A stretch of DNA of 37,965 nucleotides from CAYVGO01 sp964450725 (GTDB lineage: Bacteria; Bacteroidota; Bacteroidia; Bacteroidales; UBA932): NCBI GenBank assembly GCA_964450725.1, contig CAYVGO010000018.1:1-37965 (forward strand), given 5' to 3'. Under the pieces are notes generated by a model. It was given only the letters and a program-made list of their open reading frames with translations, had not been told where the DNA came from and made no database searches. Shown piece after piece: positions 8,240 through 17,262 of this stretch; position 1 is the first letter of the stretch; each line of letters starts with the position of its first letter. The position numbers and the translations under genes are program-made.

Positions 8240-9244
8240 GTGAAAACCGTTATTATATTCCGTTTTTCGGCAATGGGCGATGTTGCAATGACTGTACCTG
8301 TGATAGAACAATTTCTTCAACAGTACAGCAACTATCAAGTTTGTATGATATCGCGTCCAAAATTTCAGCCTTTTTTTGAAAATATGGAACGTCTGATTTT
8401 TTTTCCGGCAGATTTAGAGAAAAAGTATAGAGGGTTTAAAGGACTTTTTTCATTATTCAATACATTACGCAAAAATTATCCTGATGCTATTTTTGTAGAT
8501 CTACATTCGGTTTTACGTACTCACCTTATTGGAGTTTTTGTGAAATTGTATGGGCTTCGCTATATTCGGTTGAAAAAACCTCGTCGTCTTTTACAAAAAA
8601 TTACTCGACTGCACCACAAGCAACAATTGCAAATACCTACCGTTTTTGAGCGCTATGCTGCTTGCTTCAGAAAATTTGAAGGGGAATTTCAATTAATCAA
8701 TCAACCTTTAAAACAACGTTTTACTACTCAAAAAAAAGCACTCAATCAATATTGGATAGGTATTGCTCCTTTTGCTCAACATAAAGGAAAAATATTGCCA
8801 ATTGACACCATTGTAGATGTTATTGATTTGATTATTAAACAAACTCCGACAGTACAGATTTTTTTATTTGGAGGCGGTAAAAAGGAAGTAGAAGTATTAC
8901 ATCAATTGGCTGAGCAATTTCCGAATCGTATCGCGAATTGTTCTACCATGAAATCATTGTCAGAAGAGTTACAACTCATGGCTAATTTAGATGTTATGAT
9001 TTCTATGGACTCTGCAAATATGCATTTGGCTTCTCTCTGTAACATCAGAGTAATATCTATTTGGGGGGCAACGCATCCGAGTTGCGGATTTTTGGGGTGG
9101 AGACAGCGTCTTGAAGATTGTATTGCCAACAATTTAGATTGTCGTCCTTGTTCGGTATATGGCAATAAACCCTGTTTTCGCAAGGATTATGCTTGTTTAA
9201 CTAATATCAAGAGCCAAGATATTGTAGAGAGAATATTTGCTTAG
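8240..9244 (+). CDS. Glycosyltransferase family 9 (heptosyltransferase-like)
   Basis: 334 residues. N-terminal VIIFRFSAMGDVAMTVPVIE (4-23) is the conserved start of the ADP-heptose:LPS heptosyltransferase family, with the SAMGD catalytic loop. The C-terminal half holds the nucleotide-sugar binding fold, including a FLFGGGKKE turn, DSANMHLASLCN and ISIWGATHPS. The start is GTG: no in-frame ATG exists between the upstream stop at 8213 and this codon, and the next ATG (8273) would remove the first strand. It likely adds a sugar to the LPS/lipid A core at the inner membrane. It follows the DUF4254 gene by 51 bp. Its stop touches the stop of the convergent gene with no spacing. Confidence 0.88.
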   Translation: MKTVIIFRFSAMGDVAMTVPVIEQFLQQYSNYQVCMISRPKFQPFFENMERLIFFPADLEKKYRGFKGLFSLFNTLRKNYPDAIFVDLHSVLRTHLIGVFVKLYGLRYIRLKKPRRLLQKITRLHHKQQLQIPTVFERYAACFRKFEGEFQLINQPLKQRFTTQKKALNQYWIGIAPFAQHKGKILPIDTIVDVIDLIIKQTPTVQIFLFGGGKKEVEVLHQLAEQFPNRIANCSTMKSLSEELQLMANLDVMISMDSANMHLASLCNIRVISIWGATHPSCGFLGWRQRLEDCIANNLDCRPCSVYGNKPCFRKDYACLTNIKSQDIVERIFA

Positions 9245-10423
9245 TTATCTAGCATATAATACATCTTGATCATATTCTACAATATAATCCTTACAATCCT
9301 TAAAAACATCATTATTGTCTTCGTTTAGGGGGGGAGGAGTAATAGGGTATTTATAACGATAATAGGAATAATTAGTGGTAGTGGTAAAAAAAATTGGTGA
9401 AAATTTCTCGGCTTCCTCTTGTTTTAATCTATAAAAACCTCCTTTGCGAGGAGTGATGTAGAGTGTTGATTGTTGGTTGATTGGGTAAGATTCTCCGCTT
9501 GGATACGATAAGATTACACGACGGGAATTAATATTCTCAAAATCTGAAAATGTATATCCTGATGGAAAATTAATTGGTCGTGTATTGTAACTAAAATTCC
9601 ATGTAATATCTAATATGGATACACCGTTACTTATTTTCTTAAAATTCATCATCTCCAAATTTTGCTTTTCATTAATCTTGATAGTATATTTGTACGTAGT
9701 AAGATCATAGACTTCAATTTGGTATGAGTTTTCATCTAAAGGCACTATGAGTTCTTTCACTTCTTTCAAACTATGTATGATTGAAGTGTCCAATATTTGT
9801 TTAAGTCCAGAAAGTCCGTAGATACAGTCTAAGGAACAAGAATATCGGTATTGAAATTTCAGTTGTGATTTAGAATCTTTACTATAAATGTAGGCTATAT
9901 CTGCTTGCCTGCCATCAAAGTAGTAAATTTCGTCCGTAGAATTATCAGTAGAATTACTATTTGCGGTGAAAAAAATTTTTTTATTTATTCTATCATATTG
10001 AATATGAGTGGTGCTTTTTTGTGTTGTACTACATTGTTCTATAGTTTTGTCAATCGTACATTCTAAATAAGGCATTAATGCCGTAGATTCTAAAATTGAT
10101 CGAAGCCTTAAAATATGAGCATCTTTATTGTCCGGTTCATTTGAAACGATCCATTTGGCATAAAGAACAATATCTGTATTCACAAGTCGGCTGTAATTGT
10201 CAAATCGGTATTTACATTTTGCATCTACATACCATCCTCCAAAAGAATAGTTTTCTTTGGTGGGTTCGGGGAGAGTTAGTAATTTAGTGCCAGGTGAAAC
10301 TTTCATGTCTCCAATCTGCGAACCTCCATCAACCTCAAACATCACCGTATATTTTTCCTGATTACAAGAGGTCGTAAAAAGTAATAGTAAAATACTACAG
10401 TGTATCCATATTGTGTTTTTCAT
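9245..10423 (-). CDS. Lipoprotein with one InlB-type B repeat
   Basis: 392 residues. The signal peptide ends FTTSC (Cys20). Residues 24-92 form one Listeria-Bacteroides B repeat, with the usual VMFEVDGG start, FGGWYVDAKC middle and IVLYAKW end. The remaining 300 residues are not recognised but appear rich in beta strands. Such lipoproteins are likely cell-surface exposed. The gene lies 52 bp behind a second, longer lipoprotein of the same type. The two probably arose by duplication and form one operon. No enzymatic motif is seen. Confidence 0.82.
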   Translation of the reverse strand: MKNTIWIHCSILLLLFTTSCNQEKYTVMFEVDGGSQIGDMKVSPGTKLLTLPEPTKENYSFGGWYVDAKCKYRFDNYSRLVNTDIVLYAKWIVSNEPDNKDAHILRLRSILESTALMPYLECTIDKTIEQCSTTQKSTTHIQYDRINKKIFFTANSNSTDNSTDEIYYFDGRQADIAYIYSKDSKSQLKFQYRYSCSLDCIYGLSGLKQILDTSIIHSLKEVKELIVPLDENSYQIEVYDLTTYKYTIKINEKQNLEMMNFKKISNGVSILDITWNFSYNTRPINFPSGYTFSDFENINSRRVILSYPSGESYPINQQSTLYITPRKGGFYRLKQEEAEKFSPIFFTTTTNYSYYRYKYPITPPPLNEDNNDVFKDCKDYIVEYDQDVLYAR

Positions 10424-10475
10424 AAGTAAGTAGATATATTCTCAGTTTATTATCTTTTTGCGTTTAGCAAGCGAT

Positions 10476-11819
10476 TTATAGTTTTTTTGCATATACTTCC
10501 AACTCCATACCGGTTATTTCATAAGTATTTTCTGTGTTTTTAAACTCTCTGGAATAGTTTTTATCCTGATACGATTTCCAGCAATTTTCTCCATTACATT
10601 TTTCTCCCGAAAAAATCTCTCTGAACCTGCCAATATAACTACTGCTAACATTAATATAGTATTTACCGGCACTTTCAGATTGAAATACAACAGCATCATT
10701 ATATTTGTCAGACCAATGAATGGTAACTTTTTTAGTTGGTAATTTTGTAAAAGATCCTCTGTCTCCCAACTCTGTTTCCGGATATGAAAGTGATTCTGGA
10801 TCATACTTGAAAACTATTTTTGCAGAATCTGTTCCCGAACCATTTTCTGTAGTACGATAACCCACCTCTTCCACAAATCCGCTACCATTTAACTTAGCCC
10901 AATATCTTGTTATTTTATTGGCTTCGGTTTGTGAGATTTCGTATTGACCATTGGAACTTTGCCAATTTTCACCCCCCTGATTCAAATAACGAATCATTCG
11001 GTCTATATAGGGAGTGTAAAATTCATTGTAAACAAGCATTTCAAATGCTTCAGATTGGGTTGTTTTATTTAGTGTTGCCAAATCATAAAAATATTTTATC
11101 TCATTGTCTAAATAAATACACCTTCCTAAGATCGGATTATTCACAGTGTAAGTTTTGCTTAAAAATTTTTTGTTTTTATAATCAATCCACACATTGTCAG
11201 AAACTGCCCCTTCTAATAATAAAACTTGCTCTCCTTTGGCATAGACAAATGGTTGATTTTTAATTTTATTGATGGCTGCCAATAATTTATTTTGAATATT
11301 ATCATTGATCCATACAGCATACAAAGTTGTATCACCGGAGATTGTTCTGGTATTTAACTGAAATAAATCTGCTCCTCCTTGCGAATCTTTATTTCCACTC
11401 CATCCTGCAAAAATCTTACCATTATTTGTAGGAGTTACTTGGGGATCTATAACAATGTATCCCGCTTCAATTGTTTGCGGTGACGGAGTAATTCCACTGC
11501 CGCCATTGAGATTAAACGTAACGGTAAAAGTAGGCCGTTTTATTCGCCATTTGGCATATAGTGTAATGTCTGAATTGATAATATCTGTTTCAAAATTAAA
11601 CACAAGCATAAGATCTTTATCTCTGTACCAATTTACAAGTTTATAGCCTGATTTTACCGGATCGTCCGGTTTATTTACTCTATGTCCTTCTTTTACTTTG
11701 ATACGCTTTACAGCACTTCCACCGTTACTGTCAAAAAAAACCATGAAACTGTTTTCTGTGCATCCGGAGAAATTCCAAATGCTAAAAAACATAAGAAGTG
11801 GCAGTAGATATTTTTTCAT
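10476..11819 (-). CDS. Lipoprotein with two InlB-type B repeats
   Basis: 447 residues from the ATG at 11819. A longer frame reaches 11867, but the later Met gives a clean lipoprotein signal MKKYLLPLLMFFSIWNFSGC (Cys20), so it is preferred. B repeat 1 spans about 25-91 (FDSNGGS to LYAKW) and repeat 2 about 98-170 (FNLNGGSG to LYAVW). The C-terminal 275 residues are unassigned. They have a similar plan to the downstream gene: a short helical stretch, a KNKKFLSK-like strand, then beta-rich sequence. It is probably a surface lipoprotein, first gene of a two-gene minus-strand unit. Confidence 0.82.
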   Translation of the reverse strand: MKKYLLPLLMFFSIWNFSGCTENSFMVFFDSNGGSAVKRIKVKEGHRVNKPDDPVKSGYKLVNWYRDKDLMLVFNFETDIINSDITLYAKWRIKRPTFTVTFNLNGGSGITPSPQTIEAGYIVIDPQVTPTNNGKIFAGWSGNKDSQGGADLFQLNTRTISGDTTLYAVWINDNIQNKLLAAINKIKNQPFVYAKGEQVLLLEGAVSDNVWIDYKNKKFLSKTYTVNNPILGRCIYLDNEIKYFYDLATLNKTTQSEAFEMLVYNEFYTPYIDRMIRYLNQGGENWQSSNGQYEISQTEANKITRYWAKLNGSGFVEEVGYRTTENGSGTDSAKIVFKYDPESLSYPETELGDRGSFTKLPTKKVTIHWSDKYNDAVVFQSESAGKYYINVSSSYIGRFREIFSGEKCNGENCWKSYQDKNYSREFKNTENTYEITGMELEVYAKKL

Positions 11820-11912
11820 GTTTAAATAGTTTAAAATCAATATCATATATAACTCTCTATAGGTCAATACTTTACTCTGAATGTTTTAAAGTATACTTCA
11901 AAGAACAATAAA

Positions 11913-11920
11913 CAAACATA
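11913..11920 (-). promoter_or_regulatory. Putative -7 element of the InlB-repeat lipoprotein operon
   Basis: Minus-strand TATGTTTG fits TAnnTTTG and lies about 94 bp before the ATG at 11819. No TTTG is found at the -33 distance. Confidence 0.35.
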
Positions 11921-11981
11921 TGCAACAAAATCAATGTATTGTTCTCTCTCAAGATACAATATACTACAATCTATTTCAGTG

Positions 11982-12007
11982 AATTTTAATTAAAATTAAC
12001 GTACGTT
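11982..12007. repeat. Two back-to-back perfect palindromes
   Basis: AATTTTAATTAAAATT (11982-11997, 16 bp) is directly followed by AACGTACGTT (11998-12007, 10 bp). Both are perfect. They could be operators for dimeric regulators; the first may simply reflect AT richness. Confidence 0.55.
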
Positions 12008-12011
12008 CGAA

Positions 12012-12060
12012 GGTCGTAAAAGAAATATGTTGAGGTGCTCAAACTTAACATATTATGACC
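12012..12060. other. Long bulged hairpin, possible structured RNA or operator
   Basis: Three nested stems: 12012-12017 with 12055-12060 (6 bp, one G-U pair), 12024-12031 with 12047-12054 (8 bp, perfect) and 12032-12034 with 12038-12040 (3 bp, loop GTG). A 6-nt bulge and an asymmetric internal loop separate them. No T run follows on either strand, so it is not an obvious terminator. Confidence 0.45.
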
Positions 12061-12227
12061 TGACAATACAAATGTAACGTAAAATAAAAAAGAAATTATC
12101 TTTTATTTGTGTTATATAATGTTAATTGCATTATTATTCCTTCTACATCCTTATCAATCACACTATTGTAAACTTTGATGAATTGTTATCAATAATGATA
12201 AATTGAAACAAATAAAATTCTACATTT

Positions 12228-12257
12228 TAATGTGATTACTAATTTGTAATCACATTA
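12228..12257. repeat. Perfect 12-bp inverted repeat
   Basis: TAATGTGATTAC and its exact complement GTAATCACATTA are separated by 6 bp. There is no T run. It contains TGTGA and TCACA half-sites, but 14 bp apart rather than the 6 bp of a CRP site. It is a candidate operator about 200 bp upstream of the acyl-CoA ligase gene. Confidence 0.55.
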
Positions 12258-12331
12258 TTACGATTATTTGTCTTAGACTGTAATTCTTTTCTTTTTTAAA
12301 GTTTGTCATCTTTTTGTCAAGAAAAAAAGTC

Positions 12332-12339
12332 TATTTTTG
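12332..12339 (+). promoter_or_regulatory. Putative -7 element for the acyl-CoA ligase
   Basis: TATTTTTG fits TAnnTTTG. TTTG boxes upstream are 15 or 26 bp away, not the usual 19-21, so the match is incomplete. The leader would be about 110 nt. Confidence 0.35.
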
Positions 12340-12458
12340 TTTTTATGTTATCTTCATTATTGGAAGGGTAGAATTCACGAGGTTATTTTTTGAAAATACT
12401 TGGGAAATGAGATGGGTTCTACATTTGTTTAATGGGAAAATTTTAAATTAAAATACAT

Positions 12459-14102
12459 ATGAATAAAAAATCTTATGTCAGTGGTGCTTCTACTCAGCCT
12501 TTATTTGGAGATACTATTGGCGAAAACTTACGAAAGATTGTCGAGCGTTTTCCTGCCCGTGAGGCTTTGGTGGTTGACGAGCAAAATGTAAGAATGGATT
12601 ATCAGACATTTTGGCAGCATACTACAAGGCTGGGAAAAGCTTTATTGAAAGCCGGTATTGAAAAAGGAGACAGGGTAGGTATCTGGTCTGCAAATCGTTA
12701 TGAGTGGGTTATAACACAATTTGCTACTGCTCGTGTAGGTGCTATTTTAGTCAATATTAATCCGGGTTATCGCTCTTCCGGGTTAGAATATGCTCTCAAT
12801 CAATCAGGAATAAAACTCTTGATTTCTGCATTATGTTTTAGAACGACTGATTATGCAGAAATTTTGGATAGCATTTCAAGCCGATTAATTCATCTTGAAC
12901 AAATAGTATTTTTGGATAAAGATTGGGATACTTTTCTCCAAGAAGGAGAAAGCATAAGTAATGCTGAATTGGAAGAACGTGAAAACAGCCTTTCTTTTGA
13001 CGATGCTATCAATATTCAATATACTTCAGGAACAACAGGGTTACCTAAAGGTGCTACATTAACTCATCATAATATTTTAAATAATGGCTTTTTTATTGGT
13101 GAGCGTATGTACTATACGGAAAAAGACCGAGTATGTATTCCTGTGCCTTTTTATCACTGTTTTGGTATGGTGTTGGGAAATATGGCAGTAGTTACGCATG
13201 GAGGATGTATGGTCATTCCGGGAGAAGTTTTTGAGCCTGAAATGGTACTTTCTGTTGTAGAAAAAGAAAAATGTACTTCATTATATGGTGTACCTACGAT
13301 GTTTATTGCTGAATTGGCGTTACCGAATTTTGAGAAATTTAATCTTACCTCTTTACGTACAGGAATTATGGCAGGTGCATTATGTCCTATGGATACGATG
13401 CAGCAAGTAATTCAAAAAATGAACATGAAAGAAATTACGATTTGTTACGGAATGACCGAAACATCACCGGTTTCTACACAAACTTATGCTGATGATCCTA
13501 TTGACAAAAGAGTAAGTACGGTAGGACGAGTTCACCCGCATTTGGAGGTGAAGATTGTTGACCCTTCAACCGGAGATATCGTTCCTGTTGGAAAGCGCGG
13601 AGAATTGTGTACTCGAGGATATAGTGTAATGTTGGGGTATTGGAATGATGAAAAAGCGACCAAAAAGGTGATTGACAAAAACCGATGGATGCATAGCGGA
13701 GACGTAGCGATGATGGATCATGATGGCTTTATTTCTATTGTCGGACGAATTAAAGATATTATTATTCGAGGGGGTGAGAATATTTCGCCAAAAGAAATTG
13801 AGGACTTTTTGTTGGTGCATCCTGCCGTATTAGATATACAGGTTATTGGAGTGCCAAGTCATAAATATGGAGAAGAGGTGATGGCATGGGTACGTGTAAA
13901 ACCTAATATGTCGTGTACGGAAGAAGATTTGTTGTCGTTCTGTAAAGGTAAAATAGCAACATTTAAGATACCGAAATATTGGAAGTTTGTAGATGATTTT
14001 CCTATGACGGTAACCGGAAAAATTCGTAAAGTAGAGATGCGTGAAATTTCGGCAAAAGAATTAGGGTTAGATCATCTAAGGTCAATTCATACAGAAGATT
14101 AA
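12459..14102 (+). CDS. AMP-binding fatty-acyl-CoA ligase (FadD/ACSF2-like)
   Basis: 547 residues, full length for the family. It activates a fatty acid with ATP to acyl-AMP and transfers it to CoA in the cytoplasm. Motifs in order: TSGTTGLPKG (189-198, phosphate-binding loop), YGMTE (330-334), SGD (413-415), GRIKD (429-433), GENISP (439-444) and the C-terminal catalytic lysine in TGK (Lys521). The N-terminal SYVSGASTQPLFGDTIGENL resembles ACSF2-type medium-chain ligases. It is transcribed as a single gene with a long upstream region. Chain-length preference cannot be read from the sequence. Confidence 0.92.
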   Translation: MNKKSYVSGASTQPLFGDTIGENLRKIVERFPAREALVVDEQNVRMDYQTFWQHTTRLGKALLKAGIEKGDRVGIWSANRYEWVITQFATARVGAILVNINPGYRSSGLEYALNQSGIKLLISALCFRTTDYAEILDSISSRLIHLEQIVFLDKDWDTFLQEGESISNAELEERENSLSFDDAINIQYTSGTTGLPKGATLTHHNILNNGFFIGERMYYTEKDRVCIPVPFYHCFGMVLGNMAVVTHGGCMVIPGEVFEPEMVLSVVEKEKCTSLYGVPTMFIAELALPNFEKFNLTSLRTGIMAGALCPMDTMQQVIQKMNMKEITICYGMTETSPVSTQTYADDPIDKRVSTVGRVHPHLEVKIVDPSTGDIVPVGKRGELCTRGYSVMLGYWNDEKATKKVIDKNRWMHSGDVAMMDHDGFISIVGRIKDIIIRGGENISPKEIEDFLLVHPAVLDIQVIGVPSHKYGEEVMAWVRVKPNMSCTEEDLLSFCKGKIATFKIPKYWKFVDDFPMTVTGKIRKVEMREISAKELGLDHLRSIHTED

Positions 14103-14162
14103 TTTCAGTGCATTAAACGATAAAATGTGAGCATTAAATTTAATTAAGAACAGATTTTTTAA

Positions 14163-14170
14163 TACTTTTG
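14163..14170 (+). promoter_or_regulatory. Putative promoter of the DUF3575-like gene
   Basis: TACTTTTG (14163-14170) is a perfect -7 element with TTTA 20 bp upstream (14139-14142). It overlaps a possible TTG start at 14168, which argues that translation begins downstream at 14219. Confidence 0.55.
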
Positions 14171-14218
14171 TCCCAAGATTATATTCAACGGTACAATTTT
14201 TTTAAATTATTTATGCTT

Positions 14219-14857
14219 ATGAAAAGTTTAATTGCTCTATTCTTATTTGTCTTTGTACTTACTTTCACCTACTTATCGGCACAACAAACATCTGAAGTAA
14301 ACGATGATATTTTACGTCAGACACAAATGATTGAAAAGGAAAATGCCTATATTCTCAAAAACAATGTCAAAATCAATGTAATCTACCTCTTGATGTCGGG
14401 GATTAATGTTGCTTACGAACGCCGGCTTATCAATTTTTTAACCGTACAGGTAGAAGGAAATTATTTTTTCTATTATAATTACCAGCCAATGCAAGTTTTC
14501 AATTTTAATGTCCAACTCCGATTGTATCCTTTGGCTCGTAAGTTTTATGCCCCCAAAGGATTATATCTGGGTTTTGCTGCAGGTTATGGCTATGGATACG
14601 GTTCTTATACTTCAGGTTATTATAATTACCTGCCTTCGGAGGGAGATGTTACTTCTCCTGAAACCAATAAATCTTATCACTCCCCTGAAATTGGAATGAG
14701 AGTAGGGTACCAGTTTGTTTGGAAATCGGGTTTGTCTTTAGATTTGGGAGTAGGGTGGTCAGTGTTTCCAAATACTAAAGGTTACCCCGGAAATGGTCCC
14801 GGCTTCAATACTTATTTTATTCCAACATTTACATCTGCTTTAGGTTTTAACTTTTAA
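14219..14857 (+). CDS. DUF3575-like outer-membrane protein
   Basis: 212 residues from the ATG at 14219 (14213 also possible). Upstream extension to a TTG at 14168 is rejected because it overlaps the promoter and precedes the signal peptide. A signal peptide MKSLIALFLFVFVLTFTYLS runs to a probable cut after AQQ. The mature part has amphipathic strands, aromatic girdle residues, a Gly/Tyr-rich loop (YGYGYGSYTSGYYNY) and a C-terminal F, as expected for a small beta-barrel. NVAYERRLINFLTVQVEG and the LRLYP motif fit DUF3575. Function unknown. The next gene follows after 52 bp. Confidence 0.75.
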   Translation: MKSLIALFLFVFVLTFTYLSAQQTSEVNDDILRQTQMIEKENAYILKNNVKINVIYLLMSGINVAYERRLINFLTVQVEGNYFFYYNYQPMQVFNFNVQLRLYPLARKFYAPKGLYLGFAAGYGYGYGSYTSGYYNYLPSEGDVTSPETNKSYHSPEIGMRVGYQFVWKSGLSLDLGVGWSVFPNTKGYPGNGPGFNTYFIPTFTSALGFNF

Positions 14858-14909
14858 AGTTCTTCATCAACAGCACTAAGATTTTATATAGTTATTTGAT
14901 TACATTTTT

Positions 14910-15956
14910 ATGAAGTACCTTTCTATACTTCTTTTTCTTTCTATTCCCTTGTTGCTTTGTGCAGAACAAAAATTAGGTCTTGATACTCGATTTCACGGAT
15001 TTTTTAATAATCGCGAATATAGCGGTTCTACACTGGCAACTTCTCAAACCATTGGTGGTGTGTGGGTCGCGGCGAACCTTAAATATTCATTAGATTCATT
15101 ACATCATTTAAGAGTGGGAGGATTGTATCAAACCCAATTCGGACACGGACGGATAGATATGTTTTTACCAGAAATAAACTATGAATTTACCAGTAAATTA
15201 TGGTTAGTTAAAGTCGGATTTTACAATATGGATACATTGACTGTAAAATTGCCACGCTGGCTTTGGCAGGATTCATTATTCCGCTATAAAACTATATTTT
15301 CCGGAGCATTAGTCCATGTTGGAAACAGTCGCTATCACCAATACGCTTGGCTTGATTGGTTTGGGTTTCAAACTGCAAAAACCAGAGAAGCATTTTCTTT
15401 TGGAACACTTGGAGAATATGAGTTATTCCCTTTGTTAGACTTTAAAAATATGTTTATGCTCAACCATATTGCCGGAACATTGGACGGTGAATCTGTTAGA
15501 GATAATGCACAAGTATCCGTAGGGTTAGAAACCAATATTGACCGATTGTGGAAAAATCACTCATTGCCCCTTATTCGGACTTCCACATTACAAGTGGGAG
15601 CAAATTATATTTTTTCGTCCAACAGAGTACGACCTGACCCTTATATCACTTCTCACGGACTAAATACTACATTGATGTTAGGAATTTGGAGAGCGAAGTT
15701 TATTGCCAATTACTACTTTGGGCAAGGTCATCAGGTCTATTGGGGTGATCCTTTTTACCGTACAGAATTTAATGATCAAGGATTACGTAAGTTAAAGCAT
15801 TACTTACGGATGGATTTAAAACTTGATTTCTTACAAACTCGTTATGTCAATCTTTGTGTAATGTTGACATTGCATGTTGCACAAGGAAAATTACTCAACG
15901 AGCAACTACTTACGGCAAGTTTTAATTTAGGAGATAAAACAATTGTCAGGTTTTAG
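14910..15956 (+). CDS. Hypothetical outer-membrane protein
   Basis: 348 residues, family not recognised. Signal peptide at about 1-19 (MKYLSILLFLSIPLLLCAEQ). Its Cys17 is followed by AEQ rather than a standard lipobox context, so lipidation is uncertain. The mature protein alternates polar and hydrophobic residues throughout, has many Trp/Tyr residues and ends in VRF, suggesting a beta-barrel. It sits between the DUF3575-like protein and a substrate-binding lipoprotein on the same strand with short gaps (52 and 25 bp), so the three are probably co-transcribed. Confidence 0.7.
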   Translation: MKYLSILLFLSIPLLLCAEQKLGLDTRFHGFFNNREYSGSTLATSQTIGGVWVAANLKYSLDSLHHLRVGGLYQTQFGHGRIDMFLPEINYEFTSKLWLVKVGFYNMDTLTVKLPRWLWQDSLFRYKTIFSGALVHVGNSRYHQYAWLDWFGFQTAKTREAFSFGTLGEYELFPLLDFKNMFMLNHIAGTLDGESVRDNAQVSVGLETNIDRLWKNHSLPLIRTSTLQVGANYIFSSNRVRPDPYITSHGLNTTLMLGIWRAKFIANYYFGQGHQVYWGDPFYRTEFNDQGLRKLKHYLRMDLKLDFLQTRYVNLCVMLTLHVAQGKLLNEQLLTASFNLGDKTIVRF

Positions 15957-15981
15957 AAATGTAATCAATCTCAAATACATA

Positions 15982-17169
15982 ATGTTTTACCAATATAAAA
16001 AAATAGGGACATTCTTATACACACAAAATGCCAAAAGAGTTTCAATAAAACTATTGATAAAAAAGTTATTGGATAGTTGCCTTGTTCTAACAACCATCAT
16101 TTTATTTTCTGGATGTTATGCTAATCATGAAAAACTGTCACAGAAAAATGTAAGTTACGCCAGACTATTCAACTATCAGGACTTTGGTTATTATACCGTT
16201 TTACAACTTTATAACAACAGTGACACAACAGCAATCTTTCGACAATATGTTTTGGTTCCCCAATCGGATACTTTGCCAGCCAATTTACCTGACGGAATCA
16301 TTATAAGAACACCGATAGAACGCTTGATTGTTTATGACGCATTACATTGTGCCGTCATTTCTGCTTTACATGCAGATACTATTATTGTTGGAGTGTCCGA
16401 ATCTCAACATCTTAAGGTCGAAACTTTAAAAACAAGATTCGCAGAGGGGAAATTGCAAGATATAGGTATGATTGCCGCTCCTAACATTGAAAAGATAATT
16501 ACCATTTCTCCCGATGTTATTCTGTGTACATTTGTAGAAGGAAATAATTATGGAAAGGTGACAGATTTAGGTATTCCTTTTGTAGAAGCAATTGACTATC
16601 TCGAAAATACTCCTTTGGGAAGAGCAGAATGGATAAAATTTTTCGGATTATTATTAAATAAACAAGCACTCGCAGATTCTTTATTCCAAAATACGGTCAA
16701 AGAATATCTGCAAATCAAGCAAAAGGTTGCAACAATAAACAATAAACCTTCTCTATTGCCCGAAACTCTATTGGGTTCTACATGGTATGTACCGGGAGGT
16801 AAAAGTTATACTGCAGTATTGTATGCTGATGCTGGGGCCAATTATATTTGGAGTGAAGATGTCAATACAGGCTCTATTCCCATGTCTTTTGAAAATGTTT
16901 TATCAAAAGCACAAGATGCCGATATTTGGATTCTCAAATATAATAATCCCGAAATGCTTACTTATGGCACCTTATTAGAGCAATACAAAGGATATTCTCT
17001 TTTTAAAGCATTTCAACACAAAAAAATATTTGCATGTAATACGTACTATGCAAAGTACTATGAACATAGCGTTTTAAATCCTCACCTTATCCTCAAAGAC
17101 TTATCTGTTACCATTCATCCGGAAAACTTCCCGAACGAATCGCCGATTTATTTTTTACCATTACAATAA
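15982..17169 (+). CDS. ABC-type substrate-binding lipoprotein (iron-siderophore/B12 type)
   Basis: 395 residues from the ATG at 15982; a frame opening at a TTG (15943) overlaps the preceding gene and is less likely. The lipobox LFSGC gives Cys45, after an unusually long N-region that may mean a later non-ATG start. The mature protein has the two-lobe plan of the FecB/BtuF periplasmic-binding family: PIERLIVYDALHCAVISAL (first lobe), then EKIITISPDVILC, a VEAIDYLENTPLGRAEWIKF helix and a second lobe with GKSYTAVLYADAGANYIW. No permease or ATPase gene is nearby, so its transporter must be elsewhere. The ligand is unknown. Confidence 0.8.
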   Translation: MFYQYKKIGTFLYTQNAKRVSIKLLIKKLLDSCLVLTTIILFSGCYANHEKLSQKNVSYARLFNYQDFGYYTVLQLYNNSDTTAIFRQYVLVPQSDTLPANLPDGIIIRTPIERLIVYDALHCAVISALHADTIIVGVSESQHLKVETLKTRFAEGKLQDIGMIAAPNIEKIITISPDVILCTFVEGNNYGKVTDLGIPFVEAIDYLENTPLGRAEWIKFFGLLLNKQALADSLFQNTVKEYLQIKQKVATINNKPSLLPETLLGSTWYVPGGKSYTAVLYADAGANYIWSEDVNTGSIPMSFENVLSKAQDADIWILKYNNPEMLTYGTLLEQYKGYSLFKAFQHKKIFACNTYYAKYYEHSVLNPHLILKDLSVTIHPENFPNESPIYFLPLQ

Positions 17170-17192
17170 ATGAATTATATCTATAATATTCC

Positions 17193-17200
17193 TATATTTG
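17193..17200 (+). promoter_or_regulatory. Putative -7 element for the DUF2851 gene
   Basis: TATATTTG fits TAnnTTTG and lies 62 bp before the ATG at 17263. No -33 TTTG is present at standard spacing. Confidence 0.35.
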
Positions 17201-17262
17201 TGGAGATATTGTAATCATGGCTATAATCATAACCTTTGTGTTGAATAAAAGATAATTCACAA

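Larger units (their letters stand above)
11820..12458. other. 639-bp non-coding region dense in palindromes
   Basis: No credible coding frame. It contains palindromes at 11889-11898, 11982-11997 and 11998-12007, a bulged hairpin at 12012-12060, a small dyad at 12186-12201 and a 12-bp inverted repeat at 12228-12257, plus candidate promoter elements on both strands. Confidence 0.7.

Noticed and set aside
12231..12254. CRP/FNR-type operator (TGTGA and TCACA)
   Set aside because: The half-sites are 14 bp apart instead of 6, so the site is reported only as an inverted repeat.
11982..12257. Replication origin
   Set aside because: Palindromes and AT richness are present, but I see no cluster of DnaA boxes and no dnaA or other origin-associated gene nearby.
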